Source of the DNA: Pasteurella oralis
Lineage (GTDB): Bacteria > Pseudomonadota > Gammaproteobacteria > Enterobacterales > Pasteurellaceae
DNA length: 64,000 bases
Direction of reading: 5' to 3'
Assembly: GCF_002850605.1 (NCBI RefSeq)
Contig: NZ_NXGB01000006.1
Coordinates: forward strand, 1-64,000
Below the pieces are notes generated by a model. The model was not told the origin of the DNA, did not search any database, and saw only the letters and a program-made list of their open reading frames with translations. Positions 10,042 through 21,591 of the stretch are shown here, piece by piece. Position numbers and translations under genes: made by a program. Position 1 is the first letter of the stretch. Every line of letters starts with the position of its first letter.

Positions 10042-11421
10042 TTAAAGTGCGGTCGAATTTACGAAAGTTTCTAGCTCAGTAAATTGCTTAACTAATTTTA
10101 GCCATTCGACTTTACTAATTTGAACTTGTAAGAGAAATTCACCCTGCTCACTCATTTTTTCTTCCTGAATACAATTCAATTGGTATAAGTGATGGCGAAT
10201 TTTACCGCTATAAAGAGGTAGTGTCAGGGATAAAGTTAAAATGTCACTTTTTAGCCGCTCTCTAATGGCATTGAACAGTAAATCTAGACCTTGTCCTGAA
10301 TTTGCTGAAATATAGACCGCACTTGGTCTATTTTCATGATCATATTCAATATGCGGTTGTATTTCCTCTACTTGATCAATCTTGTTATAGACGAATAAAG
10401 TAGGAATATTATGTGCATTGATTTCTTTTAATACAGCTTCAACAGCTTCAATATTTTCTAGTTTACGTGGATCTGCGCAATCAGTAACATGTAGTAAAAG
10501 TGATGCTTCTGTTGTTTCTTGCAACGTTGATTTGAAAGCTGAAATAAGATCATGGGGTAAGTGGCGAATAAAACCAACAGTATCCGCTAAAATAGTCGTA
10601 CCGACGTCTTGGATTTGTAAGCGGCGTAATGTTGGATCAAGTGTGGCAAAAAGCTGATCTGCTGCATAGACATTTGCTTGGGTCATCAGATTAAATAAAG
10701 TTGATTTACCCGCATTGGTATAACCGACTAATGAAATGGTTGGAATATCTGCTTTTTGGCGTGTTTGGCGATTTTGATTGCGTTGCTTTTCTACTTTTGC
10801 TAAACGGTTTTGCAATTGTGCCATGCGCACTTTAATTAAACGGCGATCTGTTTCTAATTGTGTTTCACCGGGACCACGCAAGCCAACTGCTCCTTTTTGT
10901 TGATCCAAACCTGTTTTACGGCGAACTAAGCGTGTTGACAAATGTTTGAGTTGTGCTAATTCAACTTGTAGTTTGCCTTCATGTGAGCGAGCACGTTGTG
11001 CAAAGATATCTAAAATGAGTCCTGTACGATCCACCACTCGGCACTGACAAAGGGTTTCTAAATTTCGTGTTTGGGCTGGTGTTAAGCTATGATTCACTAA
11101 TACAACATCAGCATTATATTCTCTGGTCGCATCTGCAATCTCTTCAGCTTTGCCTTGTCCAACAAAATATTTTGCTTGCGGTGTTGCGCGTGTCGTTGTG
11201 ATGATAGAAAGAATCTCTACGTTAGCAGATTGAGCCAGTAAGCGAAATTCAGTCAGCTCATCATCGTTGTGTTGTTGTGATAAAAAACAATGCACAATAA
11301 TTGCTTGATCAGCAATAGTATGTTCATTACTAAGTAATTGTTCTGATGGCGTTTTTGGATAAGAAAGTGCGGTGGATTTTGGATTAAAATCTACCGCACT
11401 TGAAATTGATTTATTTAACAT
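10042..11421 (-). CDS. hflX: GTPase HflX
   Basis: Ribosome-associated GTPase that splits or rescues stalled ribosomes after stress. It has the N-terminal HflX domain with a glycine-rich loop ([18 protein letters not shown]), followed by G1 [10 protein letters not shown]3 DTVGF and G4 NKID. From the only usual start codon the protein is 459 residues, about 35 longer at the N-terminus than the alignable start of E. coli HflX. That extension is encoded by an inverted uptake-signal pair (11365-11401). No strong ribosome binding site precedes the ATG. It is the last gene of the tsaE-to-hflX superoperon; hflK and hflC do not follow. Confidence 0.92.
   Translation of the reverse strand: MLNKSISSAVDFNPKSTALSYPKTPSEQLLSNEHTIADQAIIVHCFLSQQHNDDELTEFRLLAQSANVEILSIITTTRATPQAKYFVGQGKAEEIADATREYNADVVLVNHSLTPAQTRNLETLCQCRVVDRTGLILDIFAQRARSHEGKLQVELAQLKHLSTRLVRRKTGLDQQKGAVGLRGPGETQLETDRRLIKVRMAQLQNRLAKVEKQRNQNRQTRQKADIPTISLVGYTNAGKSTLFNLMTQANVYAADQLFATLDPTLRRLQIQDVGTTILADTVGFIRHLPHDLISAFKSTLQETTEASLLLHVTDCADPRKLENIEAVEAVLKEINAHNIPTLFVYNKIDQVEEIQPHIEYDHENRPSAVYISANSGQGLDLLFNAIRERLKSDILTLSLTLPLYSGKIRHHLYQLNCIQEEKMSEQGEFLLQVQISKVEWLKLVKQFTELETFVNSTAL
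11365..11401. repeat. Inverted uptake-signal pair inside the hflX 5' coding region
   Basis: AAGTGCGGT at 11365-11373 and ACCGCACTT at 11393-11401 flank an extended complementary sequence, giving a near-perfect hairpin beginning about 20 bases after the hflX start codon. In-frame it encodes the [12 protein letters not shown] segment. There is no T-run after it on the minus strand. Confidence 0.85.
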
Positions 11422-11436
11422 TAATTCAACTTGTGA

Positions 11437-11733
11437 TTATTCAGTTTTTTCTGCGTTTACTTCAGCTTGTTGCTCTTGAGCTTGCTGATAATTCTGCTGA
11501 TTAGAATTATTGTTATTATTATGATGAGATACAGAACGTGCAGGGACAACAGTCGAAATAGCATGTTTATACACCATTTGATTAACTGTATTTTTCAATA
11601 AAATCACAAACTGATCAAAAGATTCAATTTGACCCTGTAATTTAATACCGTTTACTAAGTAAATTGATACAGGAATACGTTCACGACGTAACGCATTTAA
11701 ATAAGGATCTTGTAAAGATTGTCCTTTTGCCAT
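11437..11733 (-). CDS. hfq: RNA chaperone Hfq
   Basis: A 98-residue Hfq. The conserved core [20 protein letters not shown] (1-20) and the Sm2 motif region with [10 protein letters not shown] (about 55-64) are present, followed by a low-complexity Asn/Gln-rich tail and an acidic end. Hfq hexamers pair small RNAs with mRNAs. The start chosen is the ATG at 11733, preceded by AAGGAAAG. The open frame extends 29 codons further upstream, but that stretch has no Hfq similarity. It lies between miaA and hflX, the conserved order. Confidence 0.97.
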   Translation of the reverse strand: MAKGQSLQDPYLNALRRERIPVSIYLVNGIKLQGQIESFDQFVILLKNTVNQMVYKHAISTVVPARSVSHHNNNNNSNQQNYQQAQEQQAEVNAEKTE

Positions 11734-11858
11734 TTTTCTTTCCTTCTTGTATAAATAAAAATGAATATAAAAAACCGAATACAGGTGATTCTGTCTTCCC
11801 TCCAAATGCCAATATAACAATAAATCAATTTATTGTCATCATTGAACCGTAATTATTT

Positions 11859-12809
11859 TTAGCGCAGAGAATAATCAATGCTATTAAGCGAATTGATGAT
11901 GTTTTGTTTTGCTTTTTCTATTTCTAAGCTATCTAACCATTCAATTGGATATTTCCAACCGCGAAGCCAAGTAATTTGACGCTTTGCAAGTTGGCGTGTG
12001 GCACAAATACCACGGAAAATCATTTCTTCATGAGAGTAGTCTCCGCGTAAATATTCCCACATTTGGCGGTAACCTACACAGCGGATAGCAGGTAAATCAG
12101 GGTGTAAATCGCTACGTTGATAGAGCTTTTCGACTTCTTGTTGGAAGCCTAGCTCAATCATTTTATTAAAGCGTATCGCTATGCGATCATGGAGTATTTT
12201 GCGATCTTTTGGAGTGATTGCGAATTGCAGAATATGGTATGGCAACATATCGCCTTTTTGTTCAGTAAGCGCAGTCAACGTCTTGCCTGTGAGATAAAAA
12301 ACCTCTAGTGCTCGGTTAATACGCTGCGAATCATTTGGGTTAATACGCTGTGCTGCAATGGGATCGATTTGCACTAATTCTTGATGTAAAGTTGACCAAC
12401 CTAATTGTTGCGCTTTTCTTTCAATTTCAGCACGTATGCTTTCATCAGCAGAAGGGAGGGGAGATAATCCTTCAATTAATGCTTTGTAATACAGCATAGT
12501 ACCGCCGACAAGTAATGGAATCTTGCCTTGTTTAATAATTTGTTCCATTTCACGTAGCGCATCTTGACGAAAATGCGCCGCAGAATAGCTTTCTGCAGGA
12601 TCACAAATATCAATCAAGCGGTGAGGGGCTAAAGCTAACTCTTCAGCATTTGGTTTAGCTGTTCCAATATCCATCCCTTTATAAATTAAAGCAGAATCGA
12701 CACTGATTACTTCTACTGGCAATATTTGACGTAATTTAATCGCTAAATCAGTTTTACCAGAAGCAGTTGGGCCCATTAAAAAAATCGCAGTTGGTTTTGT
12801 TAAAGACAT
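11859..12809 (-). CDS. miaA: tRNA dimethylallyltransferase MiaA
   Basis: A 316-residue enzyme adding dimethylallyl to N6 of adenosine-37 in tRNAs that read UNN codons. The P-loop is [11 protein letters not shown] (about 13-23), followed by the family stretches [19 protein letters not shown] and [14 protein letters not shown]. It begins five bases after mutL ends and is followed, after a 125-base gap that probably holds a promoter, by hfq. The length is normal for the family. Confidence 0.96.
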   Translation of the reverse strand: MSLTKPTAIFLMGPTASGKTDLAIKLRQILPVEVISVDSALIYKGMDIGTAKPNAEELALAPHRLIDICDPAESYSAAHFRQDALREMEQIIKQGKIPLLVGGTMLYYKALIEGLSPLPSADESIRAEIERKAQQLGWSTLHQELVQIDPIAAQRINPNDSQRINRALEVFYLTGKTLTALTEQKGDMLPYHILQFAITPKDRKILHDRIAIRFNKMIELGFQQEVEKLYQRSDLHPDLPAIRCVGYRQMWEYLRGDYSHEEMIFRGICATRQLAKRQITWLRGWKYPIEWLDSLEIEKAKQNIINSLNSIDYSLR

Positions 12810-12813
12810 TTAA

Positions 12814-14685
12814 TTAAATCTGCTCTAAATAAGGTTGCCAATAAATAGGGATTAACAAATCAGACAATGTATTTACCTGTTGATGACTGACTAATTGTTC
12901 TGTTTCGGTAAGTAAATTTACTGCATCAGCAAATACATTGATGGGAGGTAATGTTACTGTTGTACAAAGTGTGGTCAAAAATAGGGAGAATTCATTGAGC
13001 GATTGTGATAACAAAGCGATTACACATTTTTGTAAATTTTGTTGACGTAAGCAAGTAGGTACGCGAATCAACGTAATGCGTTGTTGCGGGAGATTTTCGT
13101 TAAATTCAAAGCCCGTTTGTATAAAAAAGTGTTTTTGTTGTAGCCAATGTGTAAGCTGAGTTTCATTTAAACGAAAAACCACAGGGATGAGCAACGGTTG
13201 TTGCGCGACTTGCTTTTGTTGCAATAAAAGTACTATTTTTAACTGTTGTAGTTTTGTTAATGACAACAAATAAAATTGCTGATGTTGCTGTAGTAGCAAC
13301 GCTTTTTCTTCCACTAAGGCTAGAGTTTTTAAAACTTGGCTTGCTGTATGTTCTGTTTGTGTTACTACAGTCTTAGAGATTGGTGCTGTACTTGTGATAT
13401 TATCAGCCTTCGTTGAATCCAATAGCTCGTTGTATGCTTGTCGTTCTGTTTTAGTGATTTGTTGTTGATGGAACTTAGGTGTAAAGTGCGGTCGATTTTC
13501 ACTCAGTTTACTATTATTTGACTGCGTGTAATACGCAGGAGTATAAGTAGGGGCAAAGATATTCTGCCCAGCAGCAGCTCGATTCGGTTTAATCTGCATT
13601 GAGTGAGCCCAATGCGGTGTTGGTTCTTGTACTTGATTATTTTGCGTAGTTGTCGTAAAGCTTAATTCAGATTGTGTCGTTTTGGCCTGTTCAGAACTGA
13701 GGGCAGTAATTATGCCTTGGCAAATAAAATCATGAATTAAGCGTTGCTGATGGAAACGGACTTCATGCTTAGTTGGGTGAACATTAACATCAACTTCATT
13801 AGGATTTAAATCAATAAATAAGACAAAAGCGGGGTATTGTTCAGGTGTCAAATAGTTTGCATAAGCTTGTCGAATGGCATGATTGATGATTTTATCACGT
13901 ACCATACGACCGTTGATATAACAATAATTTAAATCATTTTGTGCTCGTGTGAAGCGGGGTAGAGCTACCCAGCCCGATAAATGCAAATCATCATGTTTCC
14001 AGTCAATTTGCAGTGCATTTTGTACAAAATCATCGCCACAAATTGCAGCAACACGTTTCAATTTTTGTACATCATCCTGTGCACTTTTATATTGGCGCAA
14101 CGTTTTTCCATTATGAGTTAGGCTAAAAGTAATATTGGGTTTAGCAAGAGCAATCCGACGAATAACTTCATCAATATGCGCAAATTCAGTTTTATCTGTG
14201 CGTAAAAATTTTCGGCGTGCAGGTGTATTAAAAAATAAGTTGGCTACTTCAACAGTAGTGCCTACTGGATGTGAAGCGGGTTTAATAGTTGTTTCCATTT
14301 CTCGCCCTTGTGCATAAACTTGCCAAGCTTCATTTTGTTCGGCAGTACGTGAGGTCAGTGTTAAGCGAGAAACAGAACTAATACTGGCTAATGCTTCACC
14401 ACGGAACCCCAAGCTTAAAATTGTGTCCAGATCTGCTAAACTACTGATTTTACTCGTAGCGTGGCGTGCAAGTGCAAGAGATAATTCGGCTTTGGGAATA
14501 CCGATACCATTGTCACGAATGCGAATTAGTGTCCTACCGCCATTTTCAATATCAATTTGAATACGTGTTGCACCTGCATCTAAGCTATTTTCTACCAGCT
14601 CCTTTACTACTGAAGCAGGACGTTCTACCACTTCGCCAGCAGCGATTTGGTTAGCTAATTGCGCAGGGAGAACTTGAATCGGCAT
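12814..14685 (-). CDS. mutL: DNA mismatch repair protein MutL
   Basis: A 623-residue mismatch-repair mediator. The N-terminal GHKL ATPase is complete, with [17 protein letters not shown] and HATSKI motifs and the GFRGEAL motif, then a transducer domain with [12 protein letters not shown] (about 303-314). After a variable linker (about 345-440), which contains an uptake signal at 13484-13492, comes the C-terminal dimerisation domain. No DQHA(x)2E endonuclease motif is visible, as expected in a species using MutH. The gene is three bases from amiB. Confidence 0.96.
   Translation of the reverse strand: MPIQVLPAQLANQIAAGEVVERPASVVKELVENSLDAGATRIQIDIENGGRTLIRIRDNGIGIPKAELSLALARHATSKISSLADLDTILSLGFRGEALASISSVSRLTLTSRTAEQNEAWQVYAQGREMETTIKPASHPVGTTVEVANLFFNTPARRKFLRTDKTEFAHIDEVIRRIALAKPNITFSLTHNGKTLRQYKSAQDDVQKLKRVAAICGDDFVQNALQIDWKHDDLHLSGWVALPRFTRAQNDLNYCYINGRMVRDKIINHAIRQAYANYLTPEQYPAFVLFIDLNPNEVDVNVHPTKHEVRFHQQRLIHDFICQGIITALSSEQAKTTQSELSFTTTTQNNQVQEPTPHWAHSMQIKPNRAAAGQNIFAPTYTPAYYTQSNNSKLSENRPHFTPKFHQQQITKTERQAYNELLDSTKADNITSTAPISKTVVTQTEHTASQVLKTLALVEEKALLLQQHQQFYLLSLTKLQQLKIVLLLQQKQVAQQPLLIPVVFRLNETQLTHWLQQKHFFIQTGFEFNENLPQQRITLIRVPTCLRQQNLQKCVIALLSQSLNEFSLFLTTLCTTVTLPPINVFADAVNLLTETEQLVSHQQVNTLSDLLIPIYWQPYLEQI
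13484..13492 (+). repeat. Uptake signal sequence in the mutL linker
   Basis: Exact AAGTGCGGT followed by TCGATTTT, the AT-rich extension usual for this uptake signal. It is located in the least conserved part of mutL. Confidence 0.85.
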
Positions 14686-14688
14686 AGG

Positions 14689-15927
14689 TTAGTCTCTTAA
14701 TTTAATTTTTTGTCCGGTCAGGACTTTTCCATTTTTTAAATTAGGGTTTAATTTCAATAACTGTGCTGGTGGAATATTATATTTTCGTGCAATAGCATAC
14801 AAAGTTTGTCCTTTCGTCACTGTATGATATTTCGGTATATTCGTGTTTATTGCTTGAGTATCTGTGCTGCCTTGCGTAGGAGGCTCAGTTTTTGTTTCAA
14901 CGACTTTGTTGCTTGTTTTATCAGATTTACTTGGTGTTTTTGCGTCACTTGGAATTTTTAATGTTTCACCAATCCATAATTCACGACGCTTTAATCGATT
15001 TAATGCGATAAGATCGCTCATTTTTACACCATATTTTTTAGCAATACCATTTAACGTTTCACCTGATTTTACTTTATGACGAATACCACTATCAGTAACA
15101 GCTAATTTGTTTTCAGTCATTTTTGCAGCTGCCGTTTTAGCTGGTGTTTTAGGCTCATTGACAACAGTTTTTTTGCGGTATTCCACTAAACTTTCATAAA
15201 TCATATAAGCGACTTTCTTGCGATAAGCTAAAGTGCTTAGTTTTTTTTCTTCATCAGTATTTGATAAAAAACCTGTTTCTACCAAAATTGAAGGAATATC
15301 TGGTGAACGTAATACACCTAAACTGGCATGCTGTGGTGTACTACGATTTAAAGTTGTAATTTTAGCAAAGCGTTTTAACACAATTGAACCTAATTCATAA
15401 CCAACACGTTGGCTATGACCAAATTGTAAATCGAGTACCGTTTGATCTAAGTATTTTTCATTATGTGAAGAAAGTACCGTACCTGCACCACCGAGTAGTT
15501 CTGAACGTTTTTCGTGATCTTCTAGCCATTGTCCCATCTCACTGTTCGCTCGGCGATTTGACAACACCCAAACAGATGCACCGCGTAAATTAGGTGATAA
15601 ATTAGAATCTGCATGGATAGAAACGAGTAAATTAGCTTTATGCTTGCGGGCAATTTCAGAACGTTTAGGCACAGAAATAAAGTAATCGCCAGTTCGAGTC
15701 AGGACACCACGAAAATTCGGATCTTTATCAAGTAACACTTTTAATTCTCTGGCAATGGATAACGTCACATTTTTTTCATACATTTTTAAATTACGGCTAA
15801 TTGCACCGGGATCGGTACCACCGTGACCAGGATCAATTGCAATAATCCATAAATTATTGGCAAATGATGGTATTGAAATAAAAAAGGAAATAGCTAAGAA
15901 AAATAAAATAAAATTATGCTTTTTCAT
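14689..15927 (-). CDS. amiB: N-acetylmuramoyl-L-alanine amidase AmiB
   Basis: A 412-residue periplasmic amidase that cleaves septal peptidoglycan during daughter-cell separation. It has a signal peptide (about 1-23), an Amidase_3 domain (about 27-250) with the zinc-ligand contexts [16 protein letters not shown] and ETGFLSN, and two LysM repeats (about 281-326 and 366-410) joined by a Lys/Thr/Ser-rich linker. The expected autoinhibitory helix region ([14 protein letters not shown]) is present. It lies in the tsaE-amiB-mutL-miaA order of E. coli. Confidence 0.95.
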   Translation of the reverse strand: MKKHNFILFFLAISFFISIPSFANNLWIIAIDPGHGGTDPGAISRNLKMYEKNVTLSIARELKVLLDKDPNFRGVLTRTGDYFISVPKRSEIARKHKANLLVSIHADSNLSPNLRGASVWVLSNRRANSEMGQWLEDHEKRSELLGGAGTVLSSHNEKYLDQTVLDLQFGHSQRVGYELGSIVLKRFAKITTLNRSTPQHASLGVLRSPDIPSILVETGFLSNTDEEKKLSTLAYRKKVAYMIYESLVEYRKKTVVNEPKTPAKTAAAKMTENKLAVTDSGIRHKVKSGETLNGIAKKYGVKMSDLIALNRLKRRELWIGETLKIPSDAKTPSKSDKTSNKVVETKTEPPTQGSTDTQAINTNIPKYHTVTKGQTLYAIARKYNIPPAQLLKLNPNLKNGKVLTGQKIKLRD

Positions 15928-15931
15928 CGTA

Positions 15932-16423
15932 TTACGTTGTTTGTGTTAACTTGGCAATAATTTGTTCGCCTAGTGTCGTGTTTGCTATTAATTCAATATT
16001 ACGAGCACTATCCGCATAGATAATATTGACGAGTAAATCAGCTTCGGCAAGTAAACCTTGCCCTTTTTCTGCCCATTCTATTAAGCACAAGCAATTATTA
16101 TTGAAATAATCACGAATGCCCATGAACTCAAGCTCTTCGGGATCACTTAAACGGTATAAATCAAAATGATAAACTGTTTTATTTGGTAAATGATATTCTT
16201 CAACTAAAGTATAAGTTGGGCTTTTTACATTACCGTGATGATCTAACGCTTGAATGATTCCGCGACTTAAAGTGGTTTTGCCTGTACCTAAATCCCCATT
16301 TAAATAGAAAGTAATTGCTTTTTGTGTATTAAGCTCATTGATGACACTGACAAGTTGAGCGCCAAATTGGCACATTGCATTTTCATCAAGGATATACTGG
16401 GAATAGCAAGATACATTAGTCAT
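15932..16423 (-). CDS. tsaE: tRNA threonylcarbamoyladenosine biosynthesis ATPase TsaE
   Basis: A 163-residue ATPase that works with TsaB and TsaD to form t6A37 in ANN-decoding tRNAs. The P-loop is [12 protein letters not shown] (about 42-53), followed by the family stretches [10 protein letters not shown] and HFDLYRL, and LIEWAEKG. It is the first gene of the superoperon and begins near 16423. The promoter must lie in the 160-base gap below the tRNA genes, which also contains an uptake signal at 16477-16485. Confidence 0.95.
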   Translation of the reverse strand: MTNVSCYSQYILDENAMCQFGAQLVSVINELNTQKAITFYLNGDLGTGKTTLSRGIIQALDHHGNVKSPTYTLVEEYHLPNKTVYHFDLYRLSDPEELEFMGIRDYFNNNCLCLIEWAEKGQGLLAEADLLVNIIYADSARNIELIANTTLGEQIIAKLTQTT

Positions 16424-16476
16424 GAGTTTATGCTTTGTTTACCATTAAATTACATTTTAAAATAGCCCAGAATTGT

Positions 16477-16485
16477 ACCGCACTT
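16477..16485 (-). repeat. Single uptake signal sequences (representative)
   Basis: Exact ACCGCACTT. Other exact single copies noted start at 8278, 10045, 10316, 17643, 18275, 23852, 24877, 27029, 28566, 46696, 49540, 52523, 53179, 55892, 58914 and 63704. They lie both between and within genes. The nine-base core AAGTGCGGT identifies the H. influenzae-type uptake clade. Confidence 0.9.
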
Positions 16486-16583
16486 TTATTGGATAACATA
16501 GCCTAAAAGCGTATTTTCTTTAATAAAAAGAAAGATAAAAGCGCAATAAATAATGAAATTTACAGTCAAGAATAAAGTGATTT

Positions 16584-16659
<76 letters not shown>

Positions 16660-16682
16660 ATTGAAAGATTGAATATTGTGAT

Positions 16683-16758
<76 letters not shown>

Positions 16759-16797
16759 ATCACAGAATTTAACGCTGATTAATAGCGATAGGGCGGT

Positions 16798-16825
16798 ATT
16801 ATACGAAAAATTTTTAAGGGTGCAA
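16798..16825 (-). promoter_or_regulatory. Promoter of the tRNA-Gly pair
   Basis: Read on the minus strand: -35 TTGCAC and -10 TATAAT with a 16-base spacer, followed by the GC-rich discriminator ACCGCCC. That discriminator is typical of stable-RNA promoters under stringent control in E. coli. It ends about 40 bases before the first tRNA. Confidence 0.75.
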
Positions 16826-16907
16826 GTGTAAAATGCAGAAAAAAGTCGCTTTGCTTAGATATTCAACGATATGCCAAAAAAGAGGACATTGTCATAATCC
16901 CCCTATT

Positions 16908-17033
16908 TTATTTAATACGTTGTGCTATTTCCATTTTTTCTACGAGCATGATTGCAAGTGAAACACTGCCAACTTGAAAAATGACATCAATTTTTTCATT
17001 AGAATAGTCTTTGACCCGATATTTAAACATCAT
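16908..17033 (-). CDS. Small ORF translationally coupled to orn
   Basis: A 41-residue open frame beginning [16 protein letters not shown] and ending MEIAQRIK. Its first ATG overlaps the orn stop codon (ATGA), and GAGGAAAA in the orn 3' end provides a good ribosome binding site for either of two adjacent ATGs. The sequence mixes charged ends with a central hydrophobic stretch ([11 protein letters not shown]). Product not recognised. The coupling and binding site favour a real gene; conservation has not been tested. Confidence 0.6.
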   Translation of the reverse strand: MMFKYRVKDYSNEKIDVIFQVGSVSLAIMLVEKMEIAQRIK

Positions 17034-17584
17034 TTTTCCTCTAATTTAATAAAGTGTTTACGATAGTGAGCTAATTCAGCAATTGATTCTCGGATATCGT
17101 CTAATGCAAGGTGGGTATTTTTCTTTTGAAAAGTGTTAAGTACTTCTGGTTTCCAACGTGATGCTAGCTCTTTTAATGTACTGACATCTAGGTGGCGATA
17201 ATGAAAATACTCTGCAAGCTCAGGCATATATTTAAATAAGAAGCGCTTGTCTTGCGAAATGCTATTACCACAGATAGGTGACGCGCCTTTGGGTACCCAT
17301 TTTTTTAAAAAGTCTATTGTTTGTAATTCAGCTGCACGTTCAGTGAGGCGGCTATTTTTAACACGTTCAATTAAACCATTTGCTGTATGTGTTTTTGTAC
17401 ACCATTCACTCATTTTAGCTAACAGCTCATCAGGTTGGTGAATCGCCAAAACAGGCCCTTCGGCTAAAATATTGAGGTTTTTATCTGTTACAATTGTCGC
17501 AATTTCTATAATACGTTCTCTTTCAGGATCTAAGCCTGTCATTTCTAGATCGATCCAAATGAGATTTTGTTTATCTAATTGCAT
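17030..17584 (-). CDS. orn: Oligoribonuclease Orn
   Basis: A 184-residue 3'-to-5' exonuclease that finishes RNA decay by degrading two- to five-base oligoribonucleotides, including pGpG from c-di-GMP breakdown. It is a DEDDh family member: [10 protein letters not shown] near the N-terminus supplies the first acidic pair (D12, E14), and [14 protein letters not shown] supplies the late His and Asp. It is divergent from rsgA with an 81-base gap. H. influenzae, as I recall it, has the same orn/rsgA/ptsH neighbourhood. Confidence 0.96.
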   Translation of the reverse strand: MQLDKQNLIWIDLEMTGLDPERERIIEIATIVTDKNLNILAEGPVLAIHQPDELLAKMSEWCTKTHTANGLIERVKNSRLTERAAELQTIDFLKKWVPKGASPICGNSISQDKRFLFKYMPELAEYFHYRHLDVSTLKELASRWKPEVLNTFQKKNTHLALDDIRESIAELAHYRKHFIKLEEK

Positions 17585-17665
17585 AATGTTATCCTATAAA
17601 AATATTTTTTCTGTATTTTAGCGGAAAATTTGTGAAAAAACGACCGCACTTTTAGGGATAAGCCA

Positions 17666-18718
17666 TTGAGTAAACGTAAATTAACGCAGAATCAAAAACG
17701 CCGTATTCAATCAAAAAATGTAAAAGTATTACATCGTCATCAACGTAAAGAAAAGAAAGAAGTTGAATGGCAAGATGATATGTTAAGCGAATCACAAGAT
17801 GGGGTGATTGTCACACGTTATTCGATTCATGTGGATGTCGAAGACATTCATGGTGAGATTTTTCGTTGTAATTTACGGCGCACTTTAGCTGATGTTGTAG
17901 TGGGTGATCAAGTTGTTTGGCGGAAAGGGAATGCGCAATTACAAGGTGTCAGTGGTGTTATTGAGGCGATCAAACCGCGTCAAAATGAAATTGCGCGTCC
18001 TGATTATTATGATGGTTTAAAAGTGATCGCCGCAAATATTGATCGTATCATTATTGTCTCTGCGATATTACCTACATTATCTTTAAATATTATTGATCGT
18101 TATTTAGTTATCTGTGAAACCGCAAATATTCCAGCAGTAGTTGTGGTAAATAAAGCGGATTTATTGACTGAGTTAGAGCGCCAACAAGTTGAAGAACAAT
18201 TGAAAGTTTATCAGCAGATTGGTTATCAAACCCTCATCTTATCAGCACAATCAGGCGAAAATATGGAAAAACTGACCGCACTTTTGTCTGAAGGCACTTC
18301 AATTTTTGTTGGACAATCTGGTGTGGGGAAATCAAGCTTAATTAATCATATTTTACCTAATGTTAATGCGCAAACCGGCGATATCAGTGAGAATTCAGGA
18401 TTAGGGCAACATACTACTACATCTTCTCGCTTATATCATCTTCCTCAAGGAGGTAATTTAATTGATTCCCCAGGGATTCGTGAGTTTGGCTTATGGCATT
18501 TAGAACAAGAACAAATCACTAAAGGATATCGCGAATTCCAATATTTTTTAGGCACGTGTAAATTTCGAGATTGTAAACATTTATCTGATCCGGGCTGCGC
18601 ATTACGTGAAGCGGTGGCATCAGGAAAGATTCATTCGGTGCGCTTTGATAATTACCATCGCCTTATTGCTAGTCTCAATGAAACGAAATCACAACGTCAT
18701 TTTACGCTAGACTCATAG
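17666..18718 (+). CDS. rsgA: Ribosome small subunit-dependent GTPase RsgA
   Basis: A 350-residue circularly permuted GTPase that aids late 30S maturation. It has a basic N-terminus ([14 protein letters not shown]), an OB-fold, then G4 (NKAD) before G1 GQSGVGKSS and G3 DSPGIREF, and a C-terminal zinc knuckle ([14 protein letters not shown]). The start is TTG at 17666, with AGGGA upstream. No ATG fits the conserved N-terminus, and the family start SKRKLT supports this choice. An uptake signal lies inside at 18275-18283. Confidence 0.95.
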   Translation: MSKRKLTQNQKRRIQSKNVKVLHRHQRKEKKEVEWQDDMLSESQDGVIVTRYSIHVDVEDIHGEIFRCNLRRTLADVVVGDQVVWRKGNAQLQGVSGVIEAIKPRQNEIARPDYYDGLKVIAANIDRIIIVSAILPTLSLNIIDRYLVICETANIPAVVVVNKADLLTELERQQVEEQLKVYQQIGYQTLILSAQSGENMEKLTALLSEGTSIFVGQSGVGKSSLINHILPNVNAQTGDISENSGLGQHTTTSSRLYHLPQGGNLIDSPGIREFGLWHLEQEQITKGYREFQYFLGTCKFRDCKHLSDPGCALREAVASGKIHSVRFDNYHRLIASLNETKSQRHFTLDS

Positions 18719-18745
18719 TCGTTAATTGAATGTTAATGAAGGACT

Positions 18746-18773
18746 AAAAAACACTCTTTTTGAGTGCTTTTTT
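18746..18773 (+). terminator. Terminator after rsgA
   Basis: A-tract, CACTC, five-base T loop, GAGTG and a T-run: a short rho-independent terminator 28 bases after the rsgA stop. Confidence 0.75.
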
Positions 18774-18942
18774 GTGATCTGCCTCAAGTTTTTATTTGAT
18801 TCACCTTGATTATTTGGTTTCTAAGATTGATACTACCTACATATTTATTTTTTATTGAAAAATAAATGTAATATGCAAAAAATGAGCAAGTGATCATTTA
18901 TTGCTTATTTTACTTTAATTATTTTGTTTAGAGGAAAAAATC

Positions 18943-19200
18943 ATGTACTCAAAAGAAGTTGAAATTATTGCACCAAATGGATTACACACTCGTCCTGCAG
19001 CGCAGTTTGTGAAAGAAGCAAAAGCATTCGCTTCTGATATTACTGTCACTTCAGCGGGTAAAAGTGCAAGTGCGAAGAGTTTGTTTAAATTACAAACTTT
19101 AGCATTAACACAAGGTACGGTTATTACAATTTCAGCTGAAGGTGAGGATGAGCAAAAAGCGGTGGAGCATTTAGTCGCGCTTATCCCAACATTAGAATAA
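18943..19200 (+). CDS. ptsH: Phosphocarrier protein HPr
   Basis: The 85-residue general phosphocarrier of the sugar phosphotransferase system. It accepts phosphate from EI on H15 ([10 protein letters not shown]) and passes it to sugar-specific EIIA proteins. S46 is present in KSASAKSLF. The 224-base gap before it, after the rsgA terminator, should hold the pts promoter; a GTGATC sequence near 18890 only weakly resembles a CRP site. It is followed by ptsI and crr in the standard order. Confidence 0.97.
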   Translation: MYSKEVEIIAPNGLHTRPAAQFVKEAKAFASDITVTSAGKSASAKSLFKLQTLALTQGTVITISAEGEDEQKAVEHLVALIPTLE

Positions 19201-19285
19201 TTGTTGTTAGCCATAATGTGATAAACATTATGGCTATTATTTTTCTTTTTATCATCAAATTTAATATATTTCGGAAGGGTTATAT

Positions 19286-21013
19286 ATGATTTCAGGAATT
19301 CCAGCTTCACCAGGTATTGTTTTTGGTAAAGCATTAGTGCTTAAAGAAGAAAAAATTGTACTTGATATGCGAAAAATCAGTGAGACTCAGATTGAATCTG
19401 AGATAGCGCGTTTTTATCAAGGGCGTGAAGCGGCTGTTGAGCAACTCAGTGCAATTCGAGACCGTGCAGAAAAAACATTAGGTGAAGAGAAAGCAGCAAT
19501 TTTTGAAGGTCACTTAATGATTTTAGAAGATGAAGAATTAGAAGAAGAAATCATCGACTATTTACGGACAAATAAAGTGAATGCAGGCGTTGCCGCAAGT
19601 AAGATTATTGATCAGCAAGTGACTATGCTTTCGGAAATTGATGATGAATATTTAAGAGAGCGTGCTGGTGATATCCGTGATATTGGTAATCGTCTGATTA
19701 AAAATATTTTAGGTATGCATATTGTTGATTTGGGTGATATTAATGAAGAAGCGATTTTAGTTGCTTATGATTTAACGCCTTCTGAAACAGCACAGTTAAA
19801 TTTAGAGAAAGTGTTAGGTTTTATTACCGATATTGGTGGTAGGACATCACATACTTCGATTATGGCACGTTCTTTGGAGCTTCCAGCTATTGTTGGTACG
19901 AATAATATCACAGAGCTGGTGAATACAGGTGATTACCTAATTCTTGATGCTGTAAATAATGCAGTTTATGTTAACCCTTCGCAGCAAGAAATTACACGTT
20001 TAAAAACATTAGAGCAAAAACTAGCAGAAGAAAAAGCTGAGTTAGCCAAATTAAAAGATTTGCCAGCATTAACGTTGGATGGGCATCGTGTTGATGTTGT
20101 TGCCAATATTGGTACGATTCGTGATGTAGAAGGTGCAGAGCGTAATGGTGCTGAAGGTGTTGGTTTATATCGTACAGAATTTTTATTTATGGATCGTGAC
20201 CAACTCCCAACTGAAGAAGAACAATTTATTGCGTATAAAGAAGTAGTAGAAGCAATGAATGGGCGCCTCGTTGTGTTACGTACGATGGATATTGGGGGAG
20301 ATAAAGAGCTGCCTTACTTGAACTTACCAAAAGAAATGAACCCATTTCTAGGCTGGCGAGCAGTACGTATTGCATTAGACCGTCGTGAGATTTTACATGC
20401 GCAATTAAGAGCAGTTCTACGAGCTTCGGCGTTTGGTAAGTTAGCGGTTATGTTCCCAATGATTATTTCTGTTGAAGAAATTCGTGAATTAAAAGCAGTC
20501 ATTGATACATTAAAACAAGAATTACGTAATGAAGGTAAAGCCTTTGATGAAGAAATTCAAATTGGTGTGATGGTGGAAACACCAGCGGCAGCAGTTAACG
20601 CAAAATTCTTAGCAAAAGAAGTTGATTTCTTTAGTATTGGTACAAATGATTTAACGCAATATACTTTAGCGGTAGATCGTGGTAATGAATTAATCTCTCA
20701 TCTATATAATCCTATGTCACCATCGGTGTTAAATTTAATTAAACAAGTGATTGACGCGTCACATGCAGAGGGTAAGTGGACAGGAATGTGTGGTGAATTA
20801 GCAGGTGATGAAAAAGCTACAATTTTATTGCTAGGTATGGGGCTTGATGAATTTAGTATGAGTGCTATTTCTGTACCACGTATTAAAAAATTGATTCGCA
20901 ATGTTGATTATGCAGATGCCAAGGCGTTAGCCGCTAAAGCGTTACAGCAGCCAACAGCAGCTGAAATTGAACAATTAGTAGAAGATTTTTTAGTTGAAAA
21001 AGCATTAAATTAG
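19286..21013 (+). CDS. ptsI: Phosphoenolpyruvate-protein phosphotransferase (EI)
   Basis: The 575-residue first enzyme of the phosphotransferase system, which autophosphorylates from phosphoenolpyruvate. The active site is H189 in [13 protein letters not shown]. The C-terminal PEP-binding barrel includes [18 protein letters not shown] and the late MCGELAGD motif with the catalytic cysteine. It lies 85 bases after ptsH. GGAAGGG before the ATG is a good ribosome binding site. Confidence 0.97.
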   Translation: MISGIPASPGIVFGKALVLKEEKIVLDMRKISETQIESEIARFYQGREAAVEQLSAIRDRAEKTLGEEKAAIFEGHLMILEDEELEEEIIDYLRTNKVNAGVAASKIIDQQVTMLSEIDDEYLRERAGDIRDIGNRLIKNILGMHIVDLGDINEEAILVAYDLTPSETAQLNLEKVLGFITDIGGRTSHTSIMARSLELPAIVGTNNITELVNTGDYLILDAVNNAVYVNPSQQEITRLKTLEQKLAEEKAELAKLKDLPALTLDGHRVDVVANIGTIRDVEGAERNGAEGVGLYRTEFLFMDRDQLPTEEEQFIAYKEVVEAMNGRLVVLRTMDIGGDKELPYLNLPKEMNPFLGWRAVRIALDRREILHAQLRAVLRASAFGKLAVMFPMIISVEEIRELKAVIDTLKQELRNEGKAFDEEIQIGVMVETPAAAVNAKFLAKEVDFFSIGTNDLTQYTLAVDRGNELISHLYNPMSPSVLNLIKQVIDASHAEGKWTGMCGELAGDEKATILLLGMGLDEFSMSAISVPRIKKLIRNVDYADAKALAAKALQQPTAAEIEQLVEDFLVEKALN

Positions 21014-21071
21014 ATACAAGCTCAAAATTTTACGCTAAAATATAAACGCATTTACTTAGTAGGAGACTAAA

Positions 21072-21572
21072 ATGGGTTTATTCGACAAATTATTTGGTTC
21101 AAAAGACAAAAAAGCCGTTGAAGTGGAAATTTTTGCTCCGCTTTCTGGTGAGATTGTAAATATTGAAGATGTACCAGATGTTGTTTTTTCTGAGAAAATT
21201 GTTGGGGATGGTATTGCTGTTCGTCCAACGGGTAATAAAATGGTTGCACCTGTTGATGGTGTGATTGGTAAAATCTTTGAAACTAATCATGCATTCTCAA
21301 TGGAATCAAAAGATGGCGTAGAATTATTCGTTCACTTTGGTATTGATACTGTTGAATTAAAAGGCGAAGGATTTAAACGTATTGCGCAAGAAGGTCAAAC
21401 AGTTAAGCGTGGCGATACTGTAATTGAATTTGACTTAGAAGTACTTGAAGCAAAAGCGAAATCTGTACTTACTCCTGTTGTCATTTCGAATATGGATGAA
21501 ATTAGTAATATTGAGAAGAAAACAGGCGAAGTTGTTGTTGGTGAATCAGTCGTCTTAGTATTAAAAAAATAA
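21072..21572 (+). CDS. crr: Glucose-class PTS component EIIA(Glc)
   Basis: A 166-residue cytoplasmic EIIA of the glucose class. The two active-site histidines are H73 (TNHAFSM) and H88 (FVHFGID), matching H75 and H90 of E. coli. It relays phosphate to sugar permeases and, unphosphorylated or phosphorylated, controls inducer exclusion and adenylate cyclase. In Haemophilus this signalling also feeds competence through cAMP. Ribosome binding site AGGAGA; a terminator follows. Confidence 0.97.
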   Translation: MGLFDKLFGSKDKKAVEVEIFAPLSGEIVNIEDVPDVVFSEKIVGDGIAVRPTGNKMVAPVDGVIGKIFETNHAFSMESKDGVELFVHFGIDTVELKGEGFKRIAQEGQTVKRGDTVIEFDLEVLEAKAKSVLTPVVISNMDEISNIEKKTGEVVVGESVVLVLKK

Positions 21573-21591
21573 TCTTTGAAGTTTTCTGATT

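Noticed and set aside
11734-11820. Upstream extension of hfq by 29 codons
   Set aside because: The ATG at 11733 has the Shine-Dalgarno and matches Hfq proteins; the extension is promoter DNA.
18870-18905. Possible CRP site before ptsH
   Set aside because: Only one half resembles TGTGA; the other half does not match.
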